A stretch of 64,000 nucleotides of DNA from PNAI01 sp035501735 (GCA_035501735.1 DATJVR010000027.1:34757-98756); one strand, 5' to 3'; counted from the stretch's first letter, positions 15,178 to 24,350 are shown. A program made the numbers and translations. Notes: generated from the letters alone by a model not told the origin.

Positions 15178-17402
15178 ATGCGCCGACCCTGAATCGCCGC
15201 ACCTTCGCCAAGGCATTGGGCGGCATTGTGCTCGCCTTCACGCTCGACCCGCGCCTGCTGCGCGCGCAGGAGGCTCGGCTTCCCGGCAGTCTCAACAACA
15301 ATCGCATGCTGGATGCCTGGATCCGCATCAACAGCAACGGCACCGCGACCATATGCACCGGCAAGGTCGAGCTCGGCCAAGGCATCCTCACCGCGCTCGC
15401 TCAGATCGCGGCCGAAGAACTCGATTTGCCGCTCAGCGCCATCAAGATGATTTCCGGCGACACGGCTGCAACGCCGGACGAAGGTCAGACCGCCGGCAGC
15501 CAGTCGATCGAAAACAGTGGTACGGCGTTGCGCCTTGCCGCGGCCGAAGTGCGTTCCATCCTGCTTGATTTTGCGGGCAAACGTTTCTCGATCGCGCCCG
15601 AAACGCTCACCACGAGCGACGGCATGATCCATGCCCCCGATGGCCGCTACATCAGTTATGCCCTGGTGGCCGCGGGCGCCAACCTCAAGCGCGAAGCGAC
15701 AGCCAAGATCACGCCGAAAAATCCGTCAGCCTACAAGATCGTCGGCAAGCCGGCTCCGCGCGTCGATCTCCCCGCAAAAGTCTTTGGCGTGGCTGCATTT
15801 GTGCAGGACATGCGGCCTTTTGGCATGCTGCACGGGCGTGTGGTGCGACCGCCGCGCTACGGCTCGACGCTTGAGAGCGTCAACGACGCCGCAGTCAAGG
15901 CCATGCCCGGCGTCATCGCCGTGGTGCGCGATGGGTCCTTCTTGGGCGTCATCGCCGATCGCGAAGAGACCGCGATTGCCGCGCGCCTCGCATTGGCCAA
16001 GAGCGCGAAATGGAATCTCGGACCCGAACTGCCCGATCCCAATAACATTTACGAGTATCTGAAATCGCTGCCGAGCAAGGACAATTCCATCGGCATCAAG
16101 GAAGCGCCGCTGCTCGCAGGCGGCCGCATGTACCAGGCGATCTACACCAAGCCGTATCTGGCGCACGCCTCGATTGGTCCGTCCTGCGCGCTTGCCGAGA
16201 TGCGCGGCGGCAAGCTGACCGTGTGGACGCATTCGCAGGGTGTATTCCCGCTGCGAAGCGAGCTGGCGAAGACCTTGAAGATGCCGATCGCCTCCATCCG
16301 CTGCGTGCACGTCGAGGGATCCGGCTGCTACGGTCACAATGGCGCCGACGATGTTGCCGTCGATGCCGCGCTGCTCGCGCGCGCCACGCCCAATCGGCCG
16401 ATCCGGCTGCAATGGATGCGCGACGACGAATTCGCCTGGGAGCCCTATGGTCCGGCGATGGCGATGCAAGTGAAGGCCGCGCTCGATCCGGAAGGCCGCA
16501 TCTACGATTGGCAATATGAACTGTGGAGCAACACCCACACCACGCGCCCGCAGTCGACCAGCGGCACCAATGTTCTCGCCGCCTGGTATCTGGCCGAGCC
16601 GCAGAAAATGGGACCGCCCACCAGCCCGCCGCAGCCGGCCGGCGGTGGCGACCGCAATTCCATTCCGTACTACGAGTTCGCCAATCAGCGGGTCATCCAT
16701 CACTTTGTCCAGGACATGCCGATCCGTGTATCGGCACTGCGCACGCTCGGCGCCTACGCCAACGTGTTCACGATCGAGTCCTTCATCGACGAACTCGCCT
16801 ATGCCATCGGCGCCGATCCGATCGCTTTCCGCCTCGCGCATTTGAAAGATCCGCGCGCGCGCGCGGTGATCGAGAAGGTCGCGGCCATGGCCGATTGGAA
16901 GCCGGGCAGGCTGGGTGAGGGTTCGCGCGGCCGTGGCATCGGATTTGCCCGATACAAGAATCTGCAGACCTATGTGGCCGTTGTCGCAACCATCGAAGTT
17001 GATCGCGCCTCCGGCCGCTTGCGCGTTCCGCAAGCCTGGGCCGCGGTCGATTCCGGTCTGGTCATCAATCCCGACGGTCTCGTCAACCAGATCGAAGGCG
17101 GCATGATTCAATCGGCGAGCTGGACGCTGTACGAGGAAGTGCAGTTCGACAAGAGCGGCATTCTCTCGCGCGACTGGGCGAGCTATCCGGTGATCACAAT
17201 GCCGGATGTTCCCAAGATCAGCGTGGAACTGATCAATCGACCCGGCGAACGGCCGCTCGGAGCCGGCGAGGCCTCGCAAGGGCCGATGGCGGCCGCGATC
17301 GGCAACGCGTTTGCGAACGCCACCAGCAAGCGCGTGCGTTCGCTGCCGCTCAGCCCGGAACGCGTGAAGGCTGCGCTCGAAAGCAACTCTTCGTCAGGCT
17401 GA
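15174..17402 (+). CDS. iorB: molybdopterin-binding subunit of IorB-type oxidoreductase
   Basis: 742 residues from ATG 15174, which overlaps the iorA stop (ATGA) with GGGGGGAGGA just upstream; an in-frame extension to 14817 runs inside iorA and is rejected. The N-terminus LNRRTFAKALGG is a Tat-type signal, so the complex is probably exported folded. Early CTGKVELGQGILTALAQIAA matches the xanthine-dehydrogenase family, with TVWTHSQGVFPLRSEL and VEGSGCYGHNGADDVAVDAA in the Mo-binding region. The end LGAGEASQGPMAAAIGNA carries the Gly-Glu active-site segment. It should hydroxylate an N-heterocycle or aldehyde; the substrate is unknown. Confidence 0.9.
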   Translation: MNAPTLNRRTFAKALGGIVLAFTLDPRLLRAQEARLPGSLNNNRMLDAWIRINSNGTATICTGKVELGQGILTALAQIAAEELDLPLSAIKMISGDTAATPDEGQTAGSQSIENSGTALRLAAAEVRSILLDFAGKRFSIAPETLTTSDGMIHAPDGRYISYALVAAGANLKREATAKITPKNPSAYKIVGKPAPRVDLPAKVFGVAAFVQDMRPFGMLHGRVVRPPRYGSTLESVNDAAVKAMPGVIAVVRDGSFLGVIADREETAIAARLALAKSAKWNLGPELPDPNNIYEYLKSLPSKDNSIGIKEAPLLAGGRMYQAIYTKPYLAHASIGPSCALAEMRGGKLTVWTHSQGVFPLRSELAKTLKMPIASIRCVHVEGSGCYGHNGADDVAVDAALLARATPNRPIRLQWMRDDEFAWEPYGPAMAMQVKAALDPEGRIYDWQYELWSNTHTTRPQSTSGTNVLAAWYLAEPQKMGPPTSPPQPAGGGDRNSIPYYEFANQRVIHHFVQDMPIRVSALRTLGAYANVFTIESFIDELAYAIGADPIAFRLAHLKDPRARAVIEKVAAMADWKPGRLGEGSRGRGIGFARYKNLQTYVAVVATIEVDRASGRLRVPQAWAAVDSGLVINPDGLVNQIEGGMIQSASWTLYEEVQFDKSGILSRDWASYPVITMPDVPKISVELINRPGERPLGAGEASQGPMAAAIGNAFANATSKRVRSLPLSPERVKAALESNSSSG

Positions 17403-17404
17403 AA

Positions 17405-17860
17405 TTATTTCACCACCGTCAGCGTGATGGTCGAGCTTGCGGTGCGACCTTCCTTATCCTTCACATCGAGACGAAGCACATGATTGCCGGGCGGAACCTC
17501 GGCCGCAGCCATGGTGATGCCGTCCTTCGTCACATAGGATTTGATGCGGTCGGACAGGTCGACCTGCGGAACCTTCAGATAGGTCAGCTTGACGCTCGCG
17601 GGATCGACGTCGACGTTGTTCCGCGCGATGAACTTGATCTTCAGCATCATCGGCGATTTCACGGTCGTCGCCCCGAGGGCCGGCGATATTTGCTCGATGG
17701 CGGGGCCGCGGGTGAGACCGCGGGTGACCATGCTGGCGTCCTGCGACGGCGGCAGCTTGGCCTCCGACTCCGAAATCAGCATCTGCGCTGCGGATACGCG
17801 CGGAACTGCAAAGCTCAATAGCAATGCGCCGATGAGCACTGTCAATTTGGGACGCCACAT
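17405..17860 (-). CDS. exported Ig-like protein of unknown function
   Basis: 151 residues from ATG 17860 (AAGGGAG about 10 nt upstream; the longer frame to 17947 has no such site). A signal peptide ends near VSAAQ. The mature part has beta-strand patterns such as ISPALGATTVKSPMMLKIKF, VDVDPASVKLTYLKVPQVDL and a final HVLRLDVKDKEGRTASSTIT, which suggest one Ig-like domain. It converges on iorB with 2 bp between stops. No function is recognised. Confidence 0.7.
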   Translation of the reverse strand: MWRPKLTVLIGALLLSFAVPRVSAAQMLISESEAKLPPSQDASMVTRGLTRGPAIEQISPALGATTVKSPMMLKIKFIARNNVDVDPASVKLTYLKVPQVDLSDRIKSYVTKDGITMAAAEVPPGNHVLRLDVKDKEGRTASSTITLTVVK

Positions 17861-17989
17861 GGTGGATGATCTCCCTTGTGCCGACCGGCTAACGATCGGA
17901 TCAATCAACGTCGCCCGTTGCGTTCCAGAATCGCTCAATTTTGGCAAAATTTCAACGCGCCGAATTCTTCAGGCCGCTCCGTAGGATAG

Positions 17990-18748
17990 CTATTTCAGGA
18001 ACTCCCAAAGTCCGGTCACAATCGAGATCACCGCTGAACCGAAGCCCAGTATCGAGGAGACCATTGACCGCACCGACTTCAAGGTGAATTTGGGCTTGCC
18101 TTTTCCATCCCCGAATTGCTCCACCAGGAACCGGGCAATCCATTCGATCACGAAGTTCGGCTTTGCCGATGGCGAGTAGATTGCGATCAGCATGTGTCGG
18201 CTGATGACTCCAGTCAGATATCCGAATGCGATACTCGAGCCGTAGATCGCATCCTCCCTCCATTCATAGGCATTCGCCGGTAGCCACGGTTTGTTATCCT
18301 GATAGGCCACGACGGCGTCACCCGATAGGATTGCGGCAAAAGCGACCACCATTGCGCCGAGTAATTCATAAACGAGATTGGATTTTTCCGATTCTCGACA
18401 AGCCAAACCAAAGAAAAAGGGTATCGCCATCCAAGCCACCCTCAAATAAAGCAGCTTTGAATCCGCGACGATGATGATCAAAAAGTGCGCCGCCAAAAGA
18501 CCAATATAGGTCAGCGCATACGATTCCAATGGAGTGAACGCGGGCCCGTGATGCCGCGCCGCCGCCCGGTGCATATGACTTTCGATCTCGGGTGCGAGGT
18601 GCTCGGCGGCATTGTCGAGCGCCGCAATGCGGGCGCTCATGACGTTGATTTTCTCGAGCAGGGGTTTGACGACAAACAACTCGCTATGGCAGTGCTTGCA
18701 GACCACTGCCTCATCCTTGACTTCTTCCGCGCAGTAAGGACAGCGCAT
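17990..18748 (-). CDS. zinc-ribbon membrane protein of unknown function
   Basis: 252 residues from ATG 18748, chosen because a G-rich site (GGGGG) lies just upstream and the protein then begins with a zinc ribbon, CPYCAEEVKDEAVVCKHC. A possible upstream start at 18790 adds 14 residues. A short coiled-coil-like stretch (KINVMSARIAALDNAAEHL) is followed by about four to five hydrophobic segments, the clearest being YIGLLAAHFLIIIVAD, VAWMAIPFFFGLAC and LLGAMVVAFAAILSG. The zinc ribbon would face the cytosol. The combination is seen in uncharacterised membrane proteins; no role can be given. Confidence 0.72.
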   Translation of the reverse strand: MRCPYCAEEVKDEAVVCKHCHSELFVVKPLLEKINVMSARIAALDNAAEHLAPEIESHMHRAAARHHGPAFTPLESYALTYIGLLAAHFLIIIVADSKLLYLRVAWMAIPFFFGLACRESEKSNLVYELLGAMVVAFAAILSGDAVVAYQDNKPWLPANAYEWREDAIYGSSIAFGYLTGVISRHMLIAIYSPSAKPNFVIEWIARFLVEQFGDGKGKPKFTLKSVRSMVSSILGFGSAVISIVTGLWEFLK

Positions 18749-19050
18749 CGGCCCCCAATCCGCAGGCTGGCGAGTTTTGCCGGCCGGCATCCGCGATTCG
18801 ATGATGGTGCGAATTTATCCCAATCACCAATGAGTTGACGGAATATAGCGCAGAAAAAGCTGCCGCCAAATGCAAAGCAACCATGCCGGGCACGATGTGT
18901 TCGACATCGCACCGCGTCTCTATTCTGCCGGTCCCGCGATCGTCTGCTTGCGGTCGTTGCTGTGATAACATGCCGCGTATCGGCGCTCTGGTCGGGGTCG
19001 GCGCCGCCCTTTAAGACCTGAAGCCAACAGAGGGAGTGAGGGAACGTATC

Positions 19051-20064
19051 ATGATCGTAACAACGCGTACTGCAATGACGTGGCTGCGACGGCGGGTTGG
19101 CCTCATGCCGGTCATCGCGGTCTCGCTGATCGCCGTTGCGTCATTTTCGGACGCTAAGGCCCAAGGCGGCTATCCGAGCAAACCGGTGCGAGTGATTGTG
19201 CCGTTCGGCCCGGGCGGCGTCGCCGACGTAACGACACGGCTGGTTTCGGAAAAACTCAGTGAAAAGCTCGGTCAGCGTTTCATCGTTGAAAACGCTCCCG
19301 GCGCCGGCGGCATCGCCGCGGCGCGGTCGGCCATCTCCGGCGGCAACGACGGTTACACGATCATCCTTCTCACCAACGGCACCGCCATCAGCGTTCCGCT
19401 GTTCAAGAGTCTGCCCTATGACCCGGTGAAGGATTTCGTCCCGATTTCCACCATCGGCTATTTCGACACGCTGTTCATCGTCAACGGCGAGTCGCCGTAT
19501 AAGACCCTGCAAGACTTCATCAAGGCCGCCAAGGACAATCCCGGCAAACTCAATGTCGGCACCATCAATCCCGGCAGCACACAGCATTTGACGTCCGAAC
19601 TGTTCAAATCCTCTGCTGGAATAAATTTTGTGAACGTTACGTTTCGCACCACGGGCGAAGCCGTCGTTGCCCTGTTGCGCAATGACGTCCAGATGGTGAT
19701 CGATTTCTACGCCGCCCTCAAACCGGGGCTCTCCGACGGCAAAACGCGCGCGCTTGCAACCGGCGGGCTTACGCGTTCGCCAGCGCTACCCAACGTTCCG
19801 ACCGTCGCGCAAAGCGGCGTTCCGGGTTTCGAAGTGGTGGCATGGAATGCGCTCTATGCGCCGACCGGCACGCCCTCGGCCGTCATTCAAACGCTCAATG
19901 CTGCGTTGCGCACCGTATTGAACGATCCCGAGCTGAAGAAACGCGCGCTCGATCTCGGGATCGATGCCAAGGCGAGTTCCCCGGCCGAAGCCGAGGCGCG
20001 CCTGACATCGGATATCAAGAAATGGGGCGTGGTGATCGAAAAGGCCGGCATTCCGAAACAATAG
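19051..20064 (+). CDS. Bug/TctC-family substrate-binding protein
   Basis: 337 residues from ATG 19051 (GAGGGA about 8 nt upstream; an in-frame GTG at 19036 sits directly against another purine run). The signal is VGLMPVIAVSLIAVASFSDA followed by KAQGG. Family motifs YPSKPVRVIVPFGPGGVADV and VENAPGAGGIAAARSAISGG are clear. It stands alone, without TctA or TctB, and ends before a strong hairpin shared with the convergent CHRD gene. Ligand unknown. Confidence 0.88.
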   Translation: MIVTTRTAMTWLRRRVGLMPVIAVSLIAVASFSDAKAQGGYPSKPVRVIVPFGPGGVADVTTRLVSEKLSEKLGQRFIVENAPGAGGIAAARSAISGGNDGYTIILLTNGTAISVPLFKSLPYDPVKDFVPISTIGYFDTLFIVNGESPYKTLQDFIKAAKDNPGKLNVGTINPGSTQHLTSELFKSSAGINFVNVTFRTTGEAVVALLRNDVQMVIDFYAALKPGLSDGKTRALATGGLTRSPALPNVPTVAQSGVPGFEVVAWNALYAPTGTPSAVIQTLNAALRTVLNDPELKKRALDLGIDAKASSPAEAEARLTSDIKKWGVVIEKAGIPKQ

Positions 20065-20083
20065 CGTCGGACGCCAAAAGGTA

Positions 20084-20110
20084 GGAACCCGCCGGTGCGC
20101 GGCGGGTTCC
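20084..20110. terminator. bidirectional hairpin between convergent genes
   Basis: GGAACCCGCCG (20084-20094) and CGGCGGGTTCC (20100-20110) form a perfect 11-bp stem with a 5-nt loop. It lies between the Bug receptor stop (20064) and the CHRD gene stop (20137). There is no long T-run on either side, but the position fits a two-way terminator. Confidence 0.7.
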
Positions 20111-20136
20111 ACAGTCCCGGCCTGGTGGGTACGCGA

Positions 20137-20574
20137 TCACTTGACCACTTGGCCGCGGATCTCGCCGGCGGGGAAAGCCGCCGTATGCAGATTGACATAC
20201 CAGCGGCCGGCCTTGAGGTCGGCCGCTTGCGCATCGGTGAGATTGGCTGACCCTTCGAAGGGCGAAAGCAGGTTTCCGCTCACGATCGGGAGCGCGATGC
20301 CCGCGTTCTTGCTGAATGTCGCGGGCCCATGGAAATGCGCCGCCGTAACCGGGCCTGAAAGTCCAGTAAAACTTCCCTTCCACGACAAAAATTTTTCAAC
20401 GGTGTCATAGGAAATGGTGACGCTGCCCGTCGCCTTGCTTTGATTGGGTGGTATCTCGTAGCTGGCCTTGAGTTCGGCCTTATAGGCAATCACTTCGGCG
20501 GCAACTGGCATTCCACCAGCCGCAACAACGGCAACGGCGAGATAACCTAATGCGTCACGTAAGAATATTCGCAC
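20137..20574 (-). CDS. exported CHRD-domain protein
   Basis: 145 residues from GTG 20574, which has GGGGGAG about 7 nt upstream and gives a proper signal peptide (ALGYLAVAVVAAGGMPVAAE); the longer frame to 20763 has no such features. The mature part is one CHRD domain: YKAELKASYEIPPNQSKATG, LSGPVTAAHFHGPATFSKNA and GRWYVNLHTAAFPAGEIRGQ at the end. CHRD domains occur in chordin and in many bacterial exported proteins; their bacterial role is unknown. Confidence 0.85.
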   Translation of the reverse strand: MRIFLRDALGYLAVAVVAAGGMPVAAEVIAYKAELKASYEIPPNQSKATGSVTISYDTVEKFLSWKGSFTGLSGPVTAAHFHGPATFSKNAGIALPIVSGNLLSPFEGSANLTDAQAADLKAGRWYVNLHTAAFPAGEIRGQVVK

Positions 20575-20657
20575 CTGTATTCTCCCCCGGCCAGCGAGGT
20601 GAGACGCTTGCAACCAACAAACACCGAGTATCGGGAACCTATTCCAGGCCGCGTCTT

Positions 20658-20885
20658 TCATTGGTCTGGTGAAAACCGCGGAGCGACTGATTTTCGACGA
20701 AATCGAACCGCGGTCTGGAACGCATGCCCACATCCTTCGCAAACCCATGTGTGCCGGACACATCCTTGGCCGGCAAACTCGGCCGCCACGGGCAGCAAGA
20801 CGATATCGCCGCAGCAGGGACAGCCGGGCCGCTCATGGCAAGTCACAGCAGATGCGGCTTGGATCGTAACGCCATGGCATGTCAT
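20658..20885 (-). CDS. small double-CxxC zinc-ribbon protein
   Basis: 75 residues from ATG 20885, with AGGAG 8 nt upstream. Two CxxC knuckles, CPCC and CEGC, are spaced about 26 residues apart around LPVAAEFAGQGCVRHTWV, followed by GHAFQTAVRF, a zinc-ribbon pattern. Similar short proteins are common in Bradyrhizobiaceae from memory. It may bind nucleic acid or protein; no function is recognised. It lies just upstream of, and on the same strand as, the CHRD gene. Confidence 0.65.
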   Translation of the reverse strand: MTCHGVTIQAASAVTCHERPGCPCCGDIVLLPVAAEFAGQGCVRHTWVCEGCGHAFQTAVRFRRKSVAPRFSPDQ

Positions 20886-21183
20886 GACGTAGCTCCTTTG
20901 CTCTGCGTCGCCTCCAACCTGGATTGGTTACGACGCCCTTTTCATCGAGCTTCATGGCGATCCAACGACCATTTCGTGAAGCTTTAACGATCAATGCGCC
21001 TTGTGCACAAATTGCCGCAATCACCGCTTGCCCGGTGACGCCGTTTCAATCTCGTCATGCGATCTCTGTCCGCCCGCAAACGATGCAAAACTGCAATCGT
21101 TAACGATTGCCGATCTGGTCAATGGGACAGAATGCCTGTATGAAATAAGCGGCCGGTCGTCGAGCGTAGAAGGATTGTGAGTG

Positions 21184-21348
21184 ATGAGTGTCGGTATGGT
21201 TATGCTGCTTGCGTTGTTTTCGGCGCTCTGGATCTTCGGTTTGATCGACCAGTTGGACTCCGACACTTCGACAAAGCACTATTTGGCGATTTCGCTCGCT
21301 GTGATTGCGGTCGGCGTATTCCGCTTTACGCGGCGCCGCAAGGACTGA
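21184..21348 (+). CDS. 54-residue membrane protein
   Basis: A short frame from ATG 21184 (AAGGA at 21170-21174; GTG 21181 is an alternative) to TGA 21346-21348. Two hydrophobic stretches (MVMLLALFSALWIFGLI and YLAISLAVIAVGVFRF) flank a polar linker rich in Asp/Ser/Thr, and the protein ends in TRRRKD. This looks like a two-helix inner-membrane peptide with a positive cytosolic tail. Its stop is 9 bp from that of the convergent chemoreceptor. Unknown function. Confidence 0.55.
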   Translation: MSVGMVMLLALFSALWIFGLIDQLDSDTSTKHYLAISLAVIAVGVFRFTRRRKD

Positions 21349-21357
21349 TCGTTCTAC

Positions 21358-22722
21358 TCAAGCGGCCCGCACGCGGGAGAAGAATTTCGCCACCTGCGTT
21401 TCCAAGTCGCTCGCGCCGGCGGACAACCGATCGGTCCAGGCCGCGATTTCCTCGACCGCCGCCGTGCTCTGACGGGCGGATTGTTCGACCGAGCGAATTT
21501 CACCCGATGCGCGCGCGGTGTTGCTTGCCGCCGTGTGCATGCTGCCGGCGATTTCCTTCGTGACCGAGCCCTGTTCATCCACCGCCGACGCAATCGTCGT
21601 CGTGACCGACGTCAATTCGTTGATCACGCGTACGATCGACGCGATTTCATCGACCGTACGTTTGGTCGCATTCTGAATCGCGGCGATTTGCAGCGAAATA
21701 TCGTCGGTCGCGCGCGTGGTCTGATTGGCCAGCGCCTTCACTTCCGATGCGACCACGGCAAATCCTCGACCCGCTTCACCCGCGCGCGCCGCCTCGATGG
21801 TCGCATTCAGCGCCAGCAGATTGGTCTGCGACGCGATCGCGGAAATCAGGCCGATCACCGAGCCGATGCGTTCGGCCGCTTCATTCAGCGAATTGATGGC
21901 TTCATGGGTGCGTTGCGCATCTTCGACGGCCGACCGCGCCATGCCCAGGCCGCGGCTCGCCTGCACGCTGATGTGTTCGATCGATCCGGAGAGATGCTCG
22001 GTCGCGGACTCGACCACTTCCACCCGGTGCGCGGTTTCCGTTGCCGCATTGGATACCGAGGCCATGCGGCCAAGCGTATCGTTGGCGACGTTCTTCATCG
22101 TATCGCATGTGGTTGTGAGCGACTTCGATGTCTTCTGGATCGCATCGATGACGCCGCTGATCGCCGTCGAGAAGTCCGCAATCGACGCATCGATCGCCGC
22201 GCGCCGCGTTTTCGCCGCCTGTTCGGTTGCATCCCGATGCAGCGTCAACGCGTTTGAAACATCGAACGCGATGATTTGCGAAAGCACCATGCTGTAGTCG
22301 GCGATCTTGCCGGGTGAAAAACGATAGGCCTTCGCCAGCGCCTTGATTGCCGCCCGCAACACGAAATTCCCCGACGTGCTGCGCATGCGGCCGTCGAGAC
22401 CTATGGTGGATTCCTGCATGACGGTGTTGCGGCAGGATTCCAGATATTGGCCGTCCAGCCGCCCGTTCAACAGCGCCGTGAAGTGCACGGTTTCGAGCTG
22501 CTTGATGAAGTCCCTGTGCTGCGCAACGATCTGTGCGATCATCGGCAACTCGCTGGTGGCTGATAAAATCGAGTTGATTGCGTTGTCCAGATGCGGCGCG
22601 ATGATCGGCCACGTCTCGCGCATGATTGCGCGCTCGCGATCGCCGAGGCCGAACAGCCTGAGCCGACCCTCAAAGCCAGATAGGAATCCCGGTAATGCCG
22701 CAGTCAAAGCGCTTCCCCGCAA
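21358..22722 (-). CDS. soluble methyl-accepting chemotaxis protein with protoglobin-like sensor
   Basis: 454 residues if the TTG at 22722 is used; the start is uncertain and could be inside the first 34 codons. Residues about 25-165 resemble a globin-coupled sensor domain (GDRERAIMRETWPIIAPHLD onward). No transmembrane helix is present, so it is cytosolic. Residues about 170-450 are the MCP signalling helices, with the hairpin tip SQTNLLALNATIEAARAGEA at 298-317 that contacts CheA/CheW. Aligned by eye to HemAT, the proximal heme His falls on Glu104. It may sense something other than O2, or use another ligand. Confidence 0.85.
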   Translation of the reverse strand: MRGSALTAALPGFLSGFEGRLRLFGLGDRERAIMRETWPIIAPHLDNAINSILSATSELPMIAQIVAQHRDFIKQLETVHFTALLNGRLDGQYLESCRNTVMQESTIGLDGRMRSTSGNFVLRAAIKALAKAYRFSPGKIADYSMVLSQIIAFDVSNALTLHRDATEQAAKTRRAAIDASIADFSTAISGVIDAIQKTSKSLTTTCDTMKNVANDTLGRMASVSNAATETAHRVEVVESATEHLSGSIEHISVQASRGLGMARSAVEDAQRTHEAINSLNEAAERIGSVIGLISAIASQTNLLALNATIEAARAGEAGRGFAVVASEVKALANQTTRATDDISLQIAAIQNATKRTVDEIASIVRVINELTSVTTTIASAVDEQGSVTKEIAGSMHTAASNTARASGEIRSVEQSARQSTAAVEEIAAWTDRLSAGASDLETQVAKFFSRVRAA

Positions 22723-22988
22723 CCACCGGTACCTATGCTGGAGAGCAATGGTTTTTTTATCATTAAAAAGGGCACTCTATGGCCCATTCATGCGGAGTAG
22801 TCGGGGAGTTACGGACCGTTGTGCCAGTTTATCGTCACGCCTATTCGGGGAAGGGCGTGAAGCTGTTGGACCCGGTTGCGGCCTCTCCGTTGTCGATTGT
22901 AATCGAGATGAATCAATTTCCTTTTGATGTTGGGGTTGCTTCGCGGGTTGGGGAAGCCCAAATGCCGCAACTGCTAAATAGATTGAAG

Positions 22989-23064
22989 TGGTGAGCCCGC
23001 CGGGGATCGAACCCGGGACCCCGTGATTAAAAGTCACGTGCTCTACCGGCTGAGCTACGGGCTC
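22989..23064 (-). tRNA. tRNA-Lys (anticodon UUU), CCA encoded
   Basis: On the minus strand the 76 nt fold as a cloverleaf. The acceptor stem is GAGCCCG/CGGGCTC with discriminator A and encoded CCA. The D arm is GCTC/GAGC, the anticodon stem CGTGA/TCACG with loop CTTTTAA (anticodon TTT at 23029-23031), and the T arm contains GGTTCGATCC. It decodes AAA and AAG. Confidence 0.96.
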
Positions 23065-23075
23065 TCCAGCGCGGG

Positions 23076-23104
23076 TGTGTAGGTATCGCGCAGCGCTGGG
23101 TCAA
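23076..23104 (-). promoter_or_regulatory. sigma-70-like promoter of tRNA-Lys
   Basis: On the minus strand TTGACC (23104-23099), a 17-nt spacer and TACACA (23081-23076) lie 11 nt before the mature tRNA 5' end. The spacing is exact for a housekeeping promoter; the -10 box is only a partial match. Confidence 0.6.
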
Positions 23105-23183
23105 TAGGCCAGCCGATTCCGGCGCTTATTTGCTCTCAAATCGCCTGCCGGCTCGATGTATAGTGCCCCTGGAGGAGATCACA

Positions 23184-24350
23184 ATGCCGATCGTCAACCG
23201 CGTTGCGGACCTACACCCCGAGATCACGGCCTGGCGGCAGGATATCCACGCCCACCCGGAATTGCTCTTCGACGTGCATCGCACCGCGGGTCTCGTGGCT
23301 GAAAGGCTCAAAAGCTTCGGTTGCGATCAGGTGATAACTGGGATCGGCCGCACCGGTGTGGTTGGCCTGATCCGTGGCCGCAAGGGGGATGGCGCGCGCA
23401 CCATCGGTCTGCGCGCCGACATGGATGCGCTGCCGATCGAGGAGGCAAACGATCTGCCGTACAAATCGACCGTGCCCGGCAAGATGCACGCCTGCGGTCA
23501 CGACGGTCACACCGCCATGCTGCTCGGCGCCGCCAAATATCTTGCCGAGACGCGGAACTTCTCCGGCACCGCGGTCGTCATCTTTCAGCCTGCGGAGGAG
23601 GGCGGCGGCGGCGGCCGCGAGATGGTGAAAGACGGATTGATGGACCGCTTCGCCATCGAGGAAGTCTACGGCATGCATAATTATCCGGGCTTGCCGGTCG
23701 GCGAATTCGCGCTGCGGCCGGGTCCGCTGATGGCGGCCGCCGATCGCGTCTTGATCGAGGTCGAAGGCAAGGGCGGTCACGCGGCGCGTCCGCACTTTTC
23801 GGTCGATACGATTCTGGTCGGCTCGCAGATCATCAATCAGATTCAGTCGATCGTTTCACGCAATGTCGATCCGCTTGAAGCCGCAGTGATCTCGATCACC
23901 ATGTTCCAGGCCGGCAACACCGACAACGTCATTCCGCAAACCGGACTCCTGCGCGGCACCGCACGCAGCCTTGTACCTGAGGTCCAGGACTTGCTCGAAC
24001 AGCGTCTGCGCGAAGTCGTCGAGAACACTGCGCGCGCCTATGGCGCCAAGGCCAAGCTCACCTATCGCCGCGATTATCCGGTGACGCGCAACCACGACCG
24101 CCAGGCAGCATTTGCGGCCGAAGTCGCGGCCGAAGTCGTGGGCTGGGATCGCGTGGACGACAACGTGGCGCCGGTCATGGGTGCGGAGGATTTCTCCTTC
24201 ATGCTCAATGCCCGGCCGGGGGCCTTCATCTTCGTCGGCAACGGCGAAAGCGCCGGCCTGCATCATCCGTCATACAACTTCAACGATGATGTCATTCCGC
24301 TCGGCACGTCGTATTGGGTGCGGCTGGTCGAGACCGCGCTGCACGCGTAA
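23184..24350 (+). CDS. M20-family metallo-amidohydrolase (hippurate hydrolase-like)
   Basis: 388 residues from ATG 23184 (GGAGGA 10 nt upstream); an in-frame start at 23130 lacks a ribosome site. It reads as a two-metal M20D hydrolase: ITAWRQDIHAHPELLFDVHR, LRADMDALPIEEANDLPYKS, the metal motif HACGHDGHTAMLLGAAKYLA, FQPAEEGGGGGREMVKDGLM with the catalytic Glu, and a late GAEDFSFM with HHPSYNFND. Such enzymes cleave N-acyl amino acids (hippurate, indole-acetyl amino acids and others); the substrate is open. It follows the tRNA-Lys region on the opposite strand. Confidence 0.9.
   Translation: MPIVNRVADLHPEITAWRQDIHAHPELLFDVHRTAGLVAERLKSFGCDQVITGIGRTGVVGLIRGRKGDGARTIGLRADMDALPIEEANDLPYKSTVPGKMHACGHDGHTAMLLGAAKYLAETRNFSGTAVVIFQPAEEGGGGGREMVKDGLMDRFAIEEVYGMHNYPGLPVGEFALRPGPLMAAADRVLIEVEGKGGHAARPHFSVDTILVGSQIINQIQSIVSRNVDPLEAAVISITMFQAGNTDNVIPQTGLLRGTARSLVPEVQDLLEQRLREVVENTARAYGAKAKLTYRRDYPVTRNHDRQAAFAAEVAAEVVGWDRVDDNVAPVMGAEDFSFMLNARPGAFIFVGNGESAGLHHPSYNFNDDVIPLGTSYWVRLVETALHA

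Noticed and set aside
20833..21024. 63-codon minus-strand frame upstream of the zinc-ribbon gene
   Set aside because: It overlaps that gene by 53 bp, contains its ribosome site, and has no recognisable pattern; too weak to call.
22779..22994. 71-codon plus-strand frame running into tRNA-Lys
   Set aside because: It ends inside the tRNA and has no ribosome site or protein pattern.
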